Source: Aurantimonas coralicida (GTDB lineage Bacteria > Pseudomonadota > Alphaproteobacteria > Rhizobiales > Rhizobiaceae). From it: a stretch of 55,684 bases of DNA. Position numbers and translations under genes: made by a program. Position 1 is the stretch's first letter; the number at the start of each line of letters is the position of its first letter. A model generated the notes under the pieces. It saw only the letters and a program-made list of their open reading frames with translations. It was not told where the DNA came from and did not search any database. The stretch covers positions 1 through 55,684 of the forward strand of contig DRFF01000121.1 of NCBI GenBank assembly GCA_011050685.1. The letters are read 5' to 3'. Below, in pieces: positions 15,736 to 23,707 of this stretch.

Positions 15736-16386
15736 TTACCCGATCAACTGGCCCCTTGAGCCACGGTCGCGGCGCCCGGTAGAGCGGCCGAACCGCGCCC
15801 TCGCCCAAGAAGATAACGGCGGCCACCGCGGCGGCTCCTGGGCGGCGTCCTTGGAGCGGGCGTCGATGAGATACCTTTTCGTCTTCAACTGAAGTTCCTT
15901 GTAGTCGGCGTCGTTCAGGAAGCGCGCGCCGATCTGTGTCGCAAGCCAATGGCCCGCCCATAGTGTGAAGGTCTCCGGCCACAGGGTGAGATCGTTGCCG
16001 AAGCTCGCGTCGTCCGAGATGTAGCGCATATAGATCGGGTCGACGTCGGCGTAGATGAAGGCCTGCTCGGGTTCATAGCGGACAAGCGGATCATCGAAAT
16101 ATTCGCCCGCCGAAAGCTGGACCAAGCGGATGTAGTCCGTGGGTATATCGAAGACATAGGTGAATCCGAAGGAGGTCGACACGGACGTCGAGCGGTCGAT
16201 CTGTACCGTGCGGATGGCGAAATTCCAGTAGCCCTGCTCAAGGAAATACTCGATCGCTCCGGCACCGCGATTCCAGATTTCATCGAGTAAGCGCCGCGGC
16301 TCGCGTCCCTCGGTAAGAGAAGCAATCGAGCGTTCGCCGACCGCGGCCAAGGCGATGTTGTAAAGCGCGAGTTGGTCGGTGGCCAT
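15736..16386 (-). CDS. Tail tubular protein A (head-tail adaptor)
   Basis: A 216-residue protein matching podoviral tail-tube A/gp11-type adaptors: MATDQLALYNIALAAVGER at the start, EIWNRGAGAIEYFLEQGYWNFAIR, and the YVFDIPTDYIRLVQLSAGEYF region, ending in a basic Arg-rich tail. It forms the ring joining the portal to the nozzle. The 168-base gap before tail tube B contains a GC hairpin (GCAGGG/CCCTGC) and two ATTGTAA repeats but no gene. Confidence 0.85.
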   Translation of the reverse strand: MATDQLALYNIALAAVGERSIASLTEGREPRRLLDEIWNRGAGAIEYFLEQGYWNFAIRTVQIDRSTSVSTSFGFTYVFDIPTDYIRLVQLSAGEYFDDPLVRYEPEQAFIYADVDPIYMRYISDDASFGNDLTLWPETFTLWAGHWLATQIGARFLNDADYKELQLKTKRYLIDARSKDAAQEPPRWPPLSSWARARFGRSTGRRDRGSRGQLIG

Positions 16387-16389
16387 GGC

Positions 16390-17025
16390 TCAGGTCTTCA
16401 TTTTCCTCAGATGGTCGCGCAGGTAGGCGACGGCCTGGGACTTGGGGTAGAAGCGATCCTTGATCACCTCGCCGGTGTCGCGGTTCAACACCCCCCACTT
16501 AGCGCCTGGGCCTCTCCATTTGACCACGTACAGATCGGACGTGAGGTCGGCGACATCGGCCTGTTCATGTTGGACCACATGGATCGGTGATACCCGGACC
16601 TCCACCCGACCGACGAACATGACGCGTAGAAGCGCCTCCCATGAGCCGTCCTCGCAGAACGCCTCGATCAGGTCCATGGGCCGGATTGAGGCGGTGTGGT
16701 GCGCCCAATAGCCGGGCTCGAGAATGGTGGCGATTTCTGTCCCGGCCGGAATGTCGGCGAACAAGGTGCGGCGCGCGTGCTCGGCCTCCTTGAGCCGGCC
16801 GAAATGCAGCCGCGCCGCTTGGACCGGGACCGGAGCCACTTGGGCCGGGGCTGGAGGCTGCGGCTGAGGCTCTGGCGGTGGAGATCCGGGTTTCACCGTA
16901 GCAGCGTGTGGCGGCTCGGCATGGGTCTCGACACCTTCTGGGTCGCCTTTGACCGCCGTCTCGATACCTTCGGATCCTGGACCGCCTGGATCCTCGGGAA
17001 CCGCCGCAGTTTTTGTCTCTTGCAT
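16390..17025 (-). CDS. Hypothetical virion-region protein with proline-rich N-terminus
   Basis: A 211-residue protein. Residues 1-75 are disordered and rich in Pro/Glu/Gly (repeated PPEP/QPQPP). Residues 80-211 are a folded domain with WAHHTASIRPMDLIEAFCEDGSWEALLRVMFVGR and a C-terminal WKGV-type segment. GAGGAGAG lies before the ATG. Its position between capsid-associated and tail-tube genes is a common place for a small head-completion protein, but I do not recognise the family. Confidence 0.5.
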   Translation of the reverse strand: MQETKTAAVPEDPGGPGSEGIETAVKGDPEGVETHAEPPHAATVKPGSPPPEPQPQPPAPAQVAPVPVQAARLHFGRLKEAEHARRTLFADIPAGTEIATILEPGYWAHHTASIRPMDLIEAFCEDGSWEALLRVMFVGRVEVRVSPIHVVQHEQADVADLTSDLYVVKWRGPGAKWGVLNRDTGEVIKDRFYPKSQAVAYLRDHLRKMKT

Positions 17026-17044
17026 GATCTCTCCTCATAGAGAA

Positions 17045-17067
17045 GGGGCGACCAAGAAGGTCGCCCC
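17045..17067 (-). terminator. Strong hairpin after the capsid genes
   Basis: A nine-pair stem GGGGCGACC/GGTCGCCCC with a five-base loop, followed on the minus strand by TTCTCT rather than a pure T-run. It lies between the gene after capsid and the next ribosome-binding site. It may be a partial terminator or an mRNA-stabilising element that keeps capsid expression above downstream genes. Confidence 0.5.
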
Positions 17068-17090
17068 AAGGGTTGAGTTAAGAGAGGTGG

Positions 17091-17429
17091 TTACGAAGCC
17101 GAACTCACGATGAGACCGGCGGAAACCGTAACGCCCGTGCTCGTGACTGCGTTGATCACGTGATTCGAGATTATGTAGGTCGTTGACCTCGAAGCGATCA
17201 GACAATCGCCGAGCGACATGCCGAGCTGTTGGCCATCGGTGAAGAAGCCAGCCTCGGCTATGTCGGAGGAGTCGTGCGTGGACTTGTAACCCCACGTGTT
17301 CGGCGGTGACCACGAGCCTGCGGCCCCCGTCGAGGGGAGTGACGACCCCAATCCAGTTGACGCAATGCCCTGAGCGATTAGCAGAGGGACATTGGCGCTG
17401 GAACCTTCCGTAGAAGATGCGTAAGCCAT
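17091..17429 (-). CDS. Putative head decoration protein
   Basis: A 112-residue Ser/Thr/Gly-rich beta-type protein (MAYASSTEGSSANVPLLI..., ending AVTSTGVTVSAGLIVSSAS). It follows the capsid gene by 10 bases with a perfect AGGAGG ribosome-binding site. Small beta-rich proteins immediately behind the capsid gene are often decoration or cement proteins, which is the working call. No specific family was recognised. Confidence 0.5.
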   Translation of the reverse strand: MAYASSTEGSSANVPLLIAQGIASTGLGSSLPSTGAAGSWSPPNTWGYKSTHDSSDIAEAGFFTDGQQLGMSLGDCLIASRSTTYIISNHVINAVTSTGVTVSAGLIVSSAS

Positions 17430-17439
17430 GATTCCCTCC

Positions 17440-18294
17440 TTATGTCGCTGCGTAGCCGGAGGCGTCGTGAAGTGCTTGGACGACTCCAGAGTTCTGCAAG
17501 AGGACCGCGCCCATGTGGATTGATTCGCGGGCATACGAATATGCCTGCTCCTCATCGTAGCCCACAGCCATGTCGATGCCATCCCTATCGATCGCGCAGC
17601 CAATGGCATCGCGGTGATAGAAAAAGCACTGTTCGGATGAGCCACTGCCGCCGGCGCCCACCGAGTTGGTGAGCCGCGGGTGGACCATCCAGTTGAAGCC
17701 AGCCCAGCGGCGGAAGCGCCGCGCCGGGCCAGTGAACGGCTTGACCTCGACGTAGTCGGCCGAAGCGTACTCTGGCACCTGCATCATGTAGCCGTGGAAG
17801 GCGGGACTGACCAAGGCGTACAGGTTGTCCTCGTCGGTGATGTCGACGAAGTTGTTGCCAAGGATCGTCATTGCCCACACGACCACGTCCAAGGATGCGA
17901 TGGCCGCCGTGCCGGTGTTGTTGGTCGAGGTGTCGAGCTGAGCGATGATCAAGTCGTCGATCTGCCGGTTGATGACACTCATCGAGGTCATCTGCATGAT
18001 CCGGCGCTGATCACCCTGAGAAGCGAAGATGTTGAAGTTGGTCTTGCGCACCAGGTCGTGATATTCCCGGAGCGTTGCGGTGTTCTGATCCAAGGCGTCA
18101 GCGCGTGCCGGGATCAGGCCGTTGACGCCGCGTGTGACGGCGCTCGCGGAGCCTGAGCCGGCGACCAGGAATACCGCCTCGTTGCCTGAGATAACCGCCT
18201 CCTGCACACAGGTCGCGCGCAGAATCGTTTGGCGGTCCTCGAAGGCGGCGATGAACTCCTGCCGATACTGACGTTGGAAGGCAGTGTCAGCCAT
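17440..18294 (-). CDS. Major capsid protein
   Basis: A 284-residue protein assigned as major capsid by position (after scaffold, before tail tubes), size and sequence style: MADTAFQRQYRQEFIAAFEDR, NGLIPARADALDQNTATLREYHDLVRKTNFNIFASQGDQR, and an acidic VDITDEDNLYALVSPAFHGYM region. These resemble capsid proteins of podovirus-like phages in which Arg/Asp-rich helices precede the beta core. The ATG at 18294 is chosen because TTGGAGA lies seven bases upstream; the longer frame has no such site. A 305-base structured leader precedes it. Confidence 0.75.
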   Translation of the reverse strand: MADTAFQRQYRQEFIAAFEDRQTILRATCVQEAVISGNEAVFLVAGSGSASAVTRGVNGLIPARADALDQNTATLREYHDLVRKTNFNIFASQGDQRRIMQMTSMSVINRQIDDLIIAQLDTSTNNTGTAAIASLDVVVWAMTILGNNFVDITDEDNLYALVSPAFHGYMMQVPEYASADYVEVKPFTGPARRFRRWAGFNWMVHPRLTNSVGAGGSGSSEQCFFYHRDAIGCAIDRDGIDMAVGYDEEQAYSYARESIHMGAVLLQNSGVVQALHDASGYAAT

Positions 18295-18600
18295 GATGGG
18301 TCTCCAACATGCCCATCGCGCTCGCACTGAGCGAGACGGGCCTGGGGTTGCCGGAAACCGTGGCGCAGGGTGTCTGCTTGTGTGTGCTAGGGGGTGTCCG
18401 CCGAAAAATTGCTTATTGCTTATTGCCGGCCGGCGGGGCCGTCGCTCAACCTAGCAGGGCGTTGCCCTCGGTTGCTCGTGCGCGGGGCGGGACGCGGAAG
18501 CGCGGGTGTCCGCCCTGCGGCTTTGCTTCTTTCAAAAGAAGCCTAAATGTCGAAATCCCTCATGTCCAGTGTCGTCAGCCTTATCCGGCCAATTCGCCGC
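18295..18600 (-). other. Non-coding capsid leader with repeats and hairpins
   Basis: No plausible gene on either strand. It holds three direct copies of GGGTGTC(C/T)GC on the plus strand (18368-18377, 18392-18401, 18504-18513), a hairpin GCTTCTT-TCAA-AAGAAGC (18525-18542), a short GGGC/GCCC stem and an (ATAAGCA)-type tandem repeat before a T-run on the minus strand. It is the only long gap in the late operon, so it may be the capsid promoter or leader, or a small RNA. Confidence 0.4.
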
Positions 18601-18984
18601 CTACTCCCACCAATTGACGAATCCCTTAAGGCCGATTTTCTTGACGAACCAGCGTTTGCGTTCCGCCAGAATGCGTTCGTAATTGCGTGCGCGCTGCATG
18701 CGAACCTTGGTCACCATCGGCAGGTGGAAGTCGATAATGTCGCCGTCGAAGCCATGGATGTAGGATGCTTGCCGCGTGATTTCCGCATGACCGACGCGCG
18801 AGAACCAGCTCGCGTAATCGGTAAAAGTGAGCCTTTCATTGTCCGAAGAAGGAGGCTCGATCCCTTCATTGCTGATCCCGGGCGCCAGCACCATGGCGCG
18901 CTTCTGCGCCTCGGCAACGACGGGTGCCGAGACGAAGGCGGCTGCGAAAGCGCGCAGGGCCATGCGGCGGGTGAGCGGGGTCAT
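18601..18984 (-). CDS. Exported protein paired with a radical SAM enzyme
   Basis: A 127-residue protein with a signal peptide of Tat or Sec type (MTPLTRRMALRAFAAAFVSAPVVAEA; twin Arg at 6-7). The mature domain is basic with repeated aromatic/arginine residues (KVRMQRARNYERILAERKRWFVKK) and ends GFVNWWE. It overlaps the preceding radical SAM gene by ATGA and so is co-expressed with it. Neither belongs to known head genes although both lie between scaffold and capsid. It could be a substrate or partner of the enzyme; this is inference only. Confidence 0.6.
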   Translation of the reverse strand: MTPLTRRMALRAFAAAFVSAPVVAEAQKRAMVLAPGISNEGIEPPSSDNERLTFTDYASWFSRVGHAEITRQASYIHGFDGDIIDFHLPMVTKVRMQRARNYERILAERKRWFVKKIGLKGFVNWWE

Positions 18985-19865
18985 GCGTTGCTGAGAGCCT
19001 CTTTCACATCCTCCGGCGTGTGCGCCTCGAAGTCGCGGAACTCGCGCGGCTTCCAGTGTGCGACGTCGACCGCGATCTGACTATAGGCCGCTTGGTTGAT
19101 CACCTTATAGCCGCCTTTGGCGACCCGTGGTGATCCGGCCGCCTTCAACCGTTCAAGATTGCCGGGCGATACCAAGTCCACCGACAGCCCATCCCGCCCG
19201 CCGCGATTGTCGGAATGGGGCGTAAGCGGCAGCGCCCCAGAGCATTTGCCGCAGTAGCGATCCACTTGATCCTGAAACTCGGCTGGGATCTTCTGCCACC
19301 AGCCGGGCTCGACTGGGTAGCCGCCTGGCCCGTCAAAGAGCCAGTCCTGAGCGGCGGCGATCTCGCAGAAGAACGCGCCCTTCGGGGTGATGGAGGCGCT
19401 CCACCGGGCCTGGAAGGGGCAGTTCTCGATCATGATCCGGCGAAGTTCCGGGTCTTCAACGACTTCCTCGATGGCGACCAGGAGCGGGTGGTGGCGCCCC
19501 GTCGTTTGGGTGTGGTCGTTGTAGGAGATGCGCTTCTTGTAAAAGGTCTCCAAAATATCGGATTCGTATACCTCCCACTTGAACCCGCTGGTCCAGAACT
19601 CGCGGCGCCCCTTGTCGGGGATTTTCTCCCGGAATAATGCCAGAATTTCCCGGAACTTCGGATGCAGCGCGGGTTCCCCGCCCATCATTCCAATCCGTCC
19701 AGGGAAGCCTTCCAATGAGGCGATCGCCTTTCGGATCATGTCCAGGTCCATGAACATGGGCTTGCGGTGGTGACCGATCATCCGCGTGCAGTTGGCGCAC
19801 GATAGGTGACAGGCCCCGACCACGACCTCGATGTGGATGACGGTGTTGTCGTAGATCGGGCGCAC
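18981..19865 (-). CDS. Radical SAM enzyme between scaffold and capsid genes
   Basis: A 294-residue radical SAM protein. The [4Fe-4S] motif is CHLSCANC (Cys 19, 23, 26), followed by the glycine-rich GRIGMMGGEP typical of the second SAM-contact strand. Further cysteines (ENCPF, FFCEI, YCGKC) suggest an auxiliary, SPASM/twitch-like cluster. The GTG start abuts the scaffold stop (TAGGTG). It would cleave SAM to a 5'-deoxyadenosyl radical; the substrate is unknown. It belongs with the exported protein that follows and looks like a cargo insertion into the head operon. Confidence 0.8.
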   Translation of the reverse strand: MRPIYDNTVIHIEVVVGACHLSCANCTRMIGHHRKPMFMDLDMIRKAIASLEGFPGRIGMMGGEPALHPKFREILALFREKIPDKGRREFWTSGFKWEVYESDILETFYKKRISYNDHTQTTGRHHPLLVAIEEVVEDPELRRIMIENCPFQARWSASITPKGAFFCEIAAAQDWLFDGPGGYPVEPGWWQKIPAEFQDQVDRYCGKCSGALPLTPHSDNRGGRDGLSVDLVSPGNLERLKAAGSPRVAKGGYKVINQAAYSQIAVDVAHWKPREFRDFEAHTPEDVKEALSNA

Positions 19866-20888
19866 CTACGTCGCCCTGGACTTATGCCGCTGCTCCATCT
19901 CGTCCAGCTCACGCCAGCGCGCCTGCAAACCCGAGGCCTTCGGACCCTTCCAGTATTCGGAGTTCTTGTCTGACATGAGGGCTTCGAGTGGTGTCTTCTC
20001 GGCCTGAATGGTTTGCAGCGGCGTCTCTCCGGGCGCTGGAGTCACGGTGCCGTGTGGGTTGATCTCGCGAGCAGCCCAGGCCAGGAAACGGAGGATGTCA
20101 GGGTCATCACCGAAGGGCGTGCCGTCGTTGAGCCTGGCCGCGAAGAACTTCTCTTTGAGTCCTTTGACGCCGTGGCTGTCGAAAAGCCCATGGACGCCGT
20201 TCAAGTTGGGGCGGTATTCCGGGCCCCATTCGGCCCTGAGCTCGTCCTCATTCTGGGCTCGGTTTGTCTTGTCGGCCTCGGTCTGCTCGGTGAGCAAGCG
20301 CTCCTCGTTGGCGTAGTACCATTTGAGCCCTTCATGGACGTAGGCTGGCGGCGCATCGGCCGCGTGCATGGCGGTGAGGTACGAAGCGACCAGCGGCTGG
20401 TCGCTCTCGCCGATGATCAGCCCCTCAGGCAGTCTTTCGAGATAGCCCTCGGGTTCCGCAGGAATGCCAGCCTGGGCACGCCATTCGTTGAGCACCTCCT
20501 CATCGGTGCCGTCTGGCTTCGTGGCCTGCAATTCGCCAGCCGACATCTTCTGCCGGAAGGCCATGAGTGCTTTGACGACGTTTCCGAAACTCGCATAGCG
20601 GCCAAGGTACTGCTCGGTCTTCGGATCACCGCCCGAGGCGAGCGCGCGCCAGTTGTCGGGAAAGATGGTGGGCGTCGGCTGGGGTTCGTCTTCTCCCTCA
20701 CCGCCGCCCTCGGCCAAGGTGGGATCGCCGCCATCCCCAGGGGGCTGGTCCGGGGCTGGACTCGGATCGGGCCCTTCGCCCCCCGTGGGAGGTTCGGGCG
20801 GGCTGTCCGGCGATGGCGGCGATGGGTCTCCCGCTGGGGGGGAATCAGGTTCCGGGTTGTTCGGTGCTGGGTTTGGGTCTGGGGGCAT
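19866..20888 (-). CDS. Scaffolding protein
   Basis: A 340-residue acidic protein directly after portal-region genes and before capsid. The first 75 residues are a Pro/Asp/Gly-rich disordered tail. The remainder contains an acidic helical region with PDNWRALASGGDPKTEQYLGRYASFGNVVKALMAFRQKMSAGE, the typical start of podoviral scaffold proteins, and a charged C-terminus (RWRELDEMEQRHKSRAT) of the type that binds coat protein. AGGAAAG precedes the ATG. It would direct procapsid assembly and leave before DNA packaging. Confidence 0.75.
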   Translation of the reverse strand: MPPDPNPAPNNPEPDSPPAGDPSPPSPDSPPEPPTGGEGPDPSPAPDQPPGDGGDPTLAEGGGEGEDEPQPTPTIFPDNWRALASGGDPKTEQYLGRYASFGNVVKALMAFRQKMSAGELQATKPDGTDEEVLNEWRAQAGIPAEPEGYLERLPEGLIIGESDQPLVASYLTAMHAADAPPAYVHEGLKWYYANEERLLTEQTEADKTNRAQNEDELRAEWGPEYRPNLNGVHGLFDSHGVKGLKEKFFAARLNDGTPFGDDPDILRFLAWAAREINPHGTVTPAPGETPLQTIQAEKTPLEALMSDKNSEYWKGPKASGLQARWRELDEMEQRHKSRAT

Positions 20889-21162
20889 GATCTTTCCTCA
20901 ATAGTTTCGTGTTGATCTTGGTGGCCTTGACGATTTGCAGGCCAGCGTGACGTAGGCCCTCGGCGAACGCGGTGTCGCGCTCGGAGTCGGGCCGGAACGA
21001 CAAGTCGTAGGTTCGGCACACGTCCTCAACTATCCATTTCAAGGCGCGGACTTGCTGGTGGGGTTCAGCCTCGCCCTTGGCCATCGCCTGGATGGCCCCT
21101 ATGTCGGCGAGCTGATAGGGAGCGGGTGCCCATGGGGCGCCGGCCGGAGCTTTGCGAGCCAT
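20845..21162 (-). CDS. Hypothetical protein between portal and scaffold
   Basis: A 105-residue, mostly helical protein with a low-complexity Ala/Pro start (MARKAPAGAPWAPAPYQLADIGAIQAMAKGEAEPHQQVRALKWIVEDVC). Its end overlaps the scaffold gene by 44 bases, including the scaffold ribosome-binding site. Proteins with this WIVxxVC...D pattern occur beside portals in other podoviruses, but I cannot name a function. Confidence 0.55.
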   Translation of the reverse strand: MARKAPAGAPWAPAPYQLADIGAIQAMAKGEAEPHQQVRALKWIVEDVCRTYDLSFRPDSERDTAFAEGLRHAGLQIVKATKINTKLLRKDHAPRPKPSTEQPGT

Positions 21163-21177
21163 TGATTTACCCAATTG

Positions 21178-21271
21178 TCCCCAGATAGATTCCAGTTTTC
21201 GCGGGATCTTAGCCTAAGCCCTTGTTTTCGCGCGATAACTGGAAACGAGATTTATCCCAGTTTTCCCCAGA
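21178..21271 (-). promoter_or_regulatory. Gap with GTTTTC repeats upstream of the scaffold genes
   Basis: This 94-base gap has three copies of GTTTTC (21195, 21224 and 21260) on the plus strand, two of them extended to GTTTTCGCG, plus an inverted CCAGTT/AACTGG pair. Its AT content is higher than the flanking genes. It could hold a head-operon promoter or regulator-binding site. The evidence is pattern only. Confidence 0.25.
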
Positions 21272-22960
21272 TCAGCCCGCTGGCTGTCCGGTGCCTTGCG
21301 CCCCAGCGAAGTCCTTGACCGCGCTCCCCACATCCTTGGCGACGCCCGCCGCGGCGCCAGCAGTCCCGATCATGGCTGGGAGTGCCTCTGCTTGGCGCCT
21401 GGCCTCGTTCTTTTCCTCGAGTTCGCGCTCGTCGCGGGTCCAGTCGGCCGGCACGCCGATGCCGTCGAGCACGTCGCGGAGCGCGTCGACCGCCTTGAGC
21501 ATGGGGGCCGCATCAGGATCCAGCTCGACGGCCTCAACGAGCGCAGCCTTGGCCTCGAGGAACTTCTGGCCCTTACGGCGCGAGGCGGACTCGTGCAGCG
21601 GGCTCTCGAACTTGAACTGGAGGTCGGCGCCGCGGAGTGTCTCCGGGATGTCGGCGGGGGAGCCGAACGCCCCGTTGCGCATGAGGAGGTCGAAGGTATC
21701 CTCGCATGTGCCGCCGTTGTACTCGAACTCCACCGGCTCAAAGATCGGCATGGCCTGACGAATCCATTCCGAGATGCGCTGGGCCGTCTCGAAGGCGGTC
21801 ATGTCACGCACGTCAGCGGGCGGCAGCGAGAGGGAGTTGAGGAAGAACGCCTCGGTGAGCGCCTCGCGCACATCGGCGCGCATATTGAGGCCGATGCTCA
21901 CCCCTTGGCCGCCAGCCGGGTGGTAAAGGGGGTGCAACGCCTCGCCGAGCTTCTCGTCATACTCGGCGTCGACCCAAGTCACCCCGCCGGCAAAGAGCTG
22001 GATGTCCGTTCGGATCGCCTCTTGCGTCGCGATCATCGGCGGGTCGGCAAATTTCTCGCCCGCCTCCAAGAGCGTCAGCGTCATCGCCTGGATCAGCCTC
22101 GCATCGGGCAGGGCTGCGGTAACCGCAGGGGAGGAGGCGTATTGCGAGCCGGGCACGGTGACCCAGCGCGGGATCAAGTAGATGCGCGAGAACGAGCCGA
22201 TCTCCTCCATGAGATAGTCATTGGTCACATCGATCCAGACCGAGACCCAAGGAGTGCGGTAGCGTTTGCCGGCCGGATCCCTCTGCTCGTAGTTGTCGGC
22301 GGCGATCACGATGTGGCGGCACTCGAACTTCGTGTAGGGATTGTCCTTGAGCGCCTCCTTGACCTTGTCCGAGACGTGTGAGCCAAAGGTGGCAACGAGC
22401 TGGCTGGCCGTGGGCTTCCACTTGCGATGAACCGTGTCGATCTCGCCCTCGGCGTTCTCCACCCAAGCCACATCCCGCAAATGCCACGACCGATAAAGAA
22501 GGGTATCCCTTGCGCGGTTGAGCTCGATGGTGAGTACGCACTGGCCGAAAGTCGCGAAGGCGTGGTCGCCTTCCTTGGTGGCCCGCACAAAATTGGCGGC
22601 GCGATCATACATGGCCCGGCGCATGATGGTGGTCGCCCACTCGAGCCAGCGCTTGGCTTGCATGTCCTCGCGCTCCTCGCGGGTCGTGATAATGGAGAAC
22701 CACACCCCGGGCGAGGTCGTATCCAGATTGACGGGACGCAGGAGTGCCGAAAAGGCATCGCCGAGGGTTCGGCGCGCGATCAAGGGGTAGGACGTGGTCA
22801 GGTGGTCGGCGAACTCCTCGCCTATAGAGCGCGTGGTCGTGAAGGTGGCGACTTCTGGATAGAAGTTGAGCGCGACCTCCTGCCAAAACGAGTCGAGATC
22901 CTTGCGCTCGGAGAACAGCCGGTCGCCGTCTTTCAGGAGCTTTCTGTGTCGCTCATCCAT
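21272..22960 (-). CDS. Portal (head-tail connector) protein
   Basis: A 562-residue portal of the podoviral head-tail connector family. The opening MDERHRKLLKDGDRLFSERKDLDSFWQEVALNFYP, the RTLGDAFSALLRPVNLDTTSPGVWF region and the TTREEREDMQAKRWLEWAT stretch are characteristic, and the C-terminus is Ala-rich. It forms the dodecameric DNA-entry ring at one capsid vertex. It is followed by scaffold and capsid genes and preceded by small genes after the large terminase. Confidence 0.85.
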   Translation of the reverse strand: MDERHRKLLKDGDRLFSERKDLDSFWQEVALNFYPEVATFTTTRSIGEEFADHLTTSYPLIARRTLGDAFSALLRPVNLDTTSPGVWFSIITTREEREDMQAKRWLEWATTIMRRAMYDRAANFVRATKEGDHAFATFGQCVLTIELNRARDTLLYRSWHLRDVAWVENAEGEIDTVHRKWKPTASQLVATFGSHVSDKVKEALKDNPYTKFECRHIVIAADNYEQRDPAGKRYRTPWVSVWIDVTNDYLMEEIGSFSRIYLIPRWVTVPGSQYASSPAVTAALPDARLIQAMTLTLLEAGEKFADPPMIATQEAIRTDIQLFAGGVTWVDAEYDEKLGEALHPLYHPAGGQGVSIGLNMRADVREALTEAFFLNSLSLPPADVRDMTAFETAQRISEWIRQAMPIFEPVEFEYNGGTCEDTFDLLMRNGAFGSPADIPETLRGADLQFKFESPLHESASRRKGQKFLEAKAALVEAVELDPDAAPMLKAVDALRDVLDGIGVPADWTRDERELEEKNEARRQAEALPAMIGTAGAAAGVAKDVGSAVKDFAGAQGTGQPAG

Positions 22961-22967
22961 GTGTCGC

Positions 22968-23276
22968 TCAGTTTGGTAGGATGATTCCGCTCACCGGCTG
23001 TAACTTGAAGCCGGGTTGGTTGCGCGCGGCGCGCACACCGCGGTCAATCAGAGGCGGGATCAAGGTGATCAGTTTCCCGCGCGCCGCCGCGTCCGGCACT
23101 TCCGCCACTAGGTTGACGACGCATGTGAGGAGTGCGCCAACCGCCTCGTTTATTGGTATCGCCACTGGTTGGCCGGAACGATCACCAGGGTCGCGGTAGG
23201 CGAGCGTCAGCGTTGTCCAGAGGGCCTCGGTGACTGCGCGTCGCCTTCCTGGATCGTTTTCAGTCAAGGTCGGCAT
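22968..23276 (-). CDS. Hypothetical protein before portal
   Basis: A 102-residue protein, probably helical: ENDPGRRRAVTEALWTTLTLAYRDP followed by AIPINEAVGALLTCVVNLVAEVPDAAARGKLITLIPPLIDRGVRAARNQ. It ends seven bases before the portal start, so it belongs to the head operon. No domain was recognised. A short conserved helix-rich protein at this position is common in related phages. Confidence 0.6.
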   Translation of the reverse strand: MPTLTENDPGRRRAVTEALWTTLTLAYRDPGDRSGQPVAIPINEAVGALLTCVVNLVAEVPDAAARGKLITLIPPLIDRGVRAARNQPGFKLQPVSGIILPN

Positions 23277-23451
23277 AGTTCATCCACTTCATGTAGATAT
23301 GTCCACATCTGGGACATCCGAACGGAGGGGGATGGGGCTGAAGGAACAACTCGCACCATTTCCCTCCCCGGTATATTCGCTTCCAACCTTGGCTAGGGCC
23401 TAGCTTCTGAAGCCATTCGTGAGCGCAGGTCAGGCAGCGATACGCAGCGAT
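23260..23451 (-). CDS. Zinc-ribbon protein lacking a canonical start
   Basis: A 63-codon open frame encodes YRCLTCAHEW near its start and CPRCGHIYMKWMNY near its end: a C-x2-C...C-x2-C zinc ribbon of a kind seen beside phage terminase/portal genes. The frame opens after a TGA at 23452-23454, and no ATG, GTG or TTG precedes the first cysteine pair; ATC directly after an AGGTGA run is the first sense codon. A non-canonical start, a frameshift from upstream, or recent loss of the start could explain it. The stop overlaps the start of the 102-residue protein. Confidence 0.5.
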   Translation of the reverse strand: MAAYRCLTCAHEWLQKLGPSQGWKRIYRGGKWCELFLQPHPPPFGCPRCGHIYMKWMNYADLD

Positions 23452-23490
23452 TCACCTGGCCTGCCGTATGACTTCGGGAGGCAAGGCGAA

Positions 23491-23697
23491 TCACGCACCG
23501 AGCTTCTCTATGCCGCCGCGTTCGGAAAGGATGGTCGACTGAAATCCCGATCGTTTCGTGGCCGTGGCAGCGAGGCGGCGCTTGCGCTGACGCAGCGCCA
23601 CGTTCTCTGGATCGGGCAGAGGGGCCGGCGATGGCGGCGGTGGAGGTGGTGGTGGAGGCGGAGGCGGTTTGGGGGCTCCGCCGAAAAGTGCGCCCAT
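23491..23697 (-). CDS. Proline-tract virion-region protein
   Basis: A 68-residue protein: MGALFGG, a run of twelve prolines, PLPDPENVALRQRKRRLAATATKRSG and STILSERGG. The sequence MGALFGG-prolines-RSG-STIL is a recurrent phage pattern near portal genes. AGGAGAGA precedes the ATG at 23697. Its role in the virion is not known; the polyproline run makes a rigid spacer. Confidence 0.65.
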   Translation of the reverse strand: MGALFGGAPKPPPPPPPPPPPPSPAPLPDPENVALRQRKRRLAATATKRSGFQSTILSERGGIEKLGA

Positions 23698-23707
23698 GAT
23701 GTCTCTC

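Noticed and set aside
18309-18617. Plus-strand 102-codon frame over the capsid leader
   Set aside because: No start signal, low-complexity Arg/Pro/Cys composition and conflict with the repeats; treated as non-coding.
21225-21270. DnaA-box-like or iteron origin in the portal-scaffold gap
   Set aside because: The GTTTTC repeats do not match DnaA boxes and no replication gene lies near.
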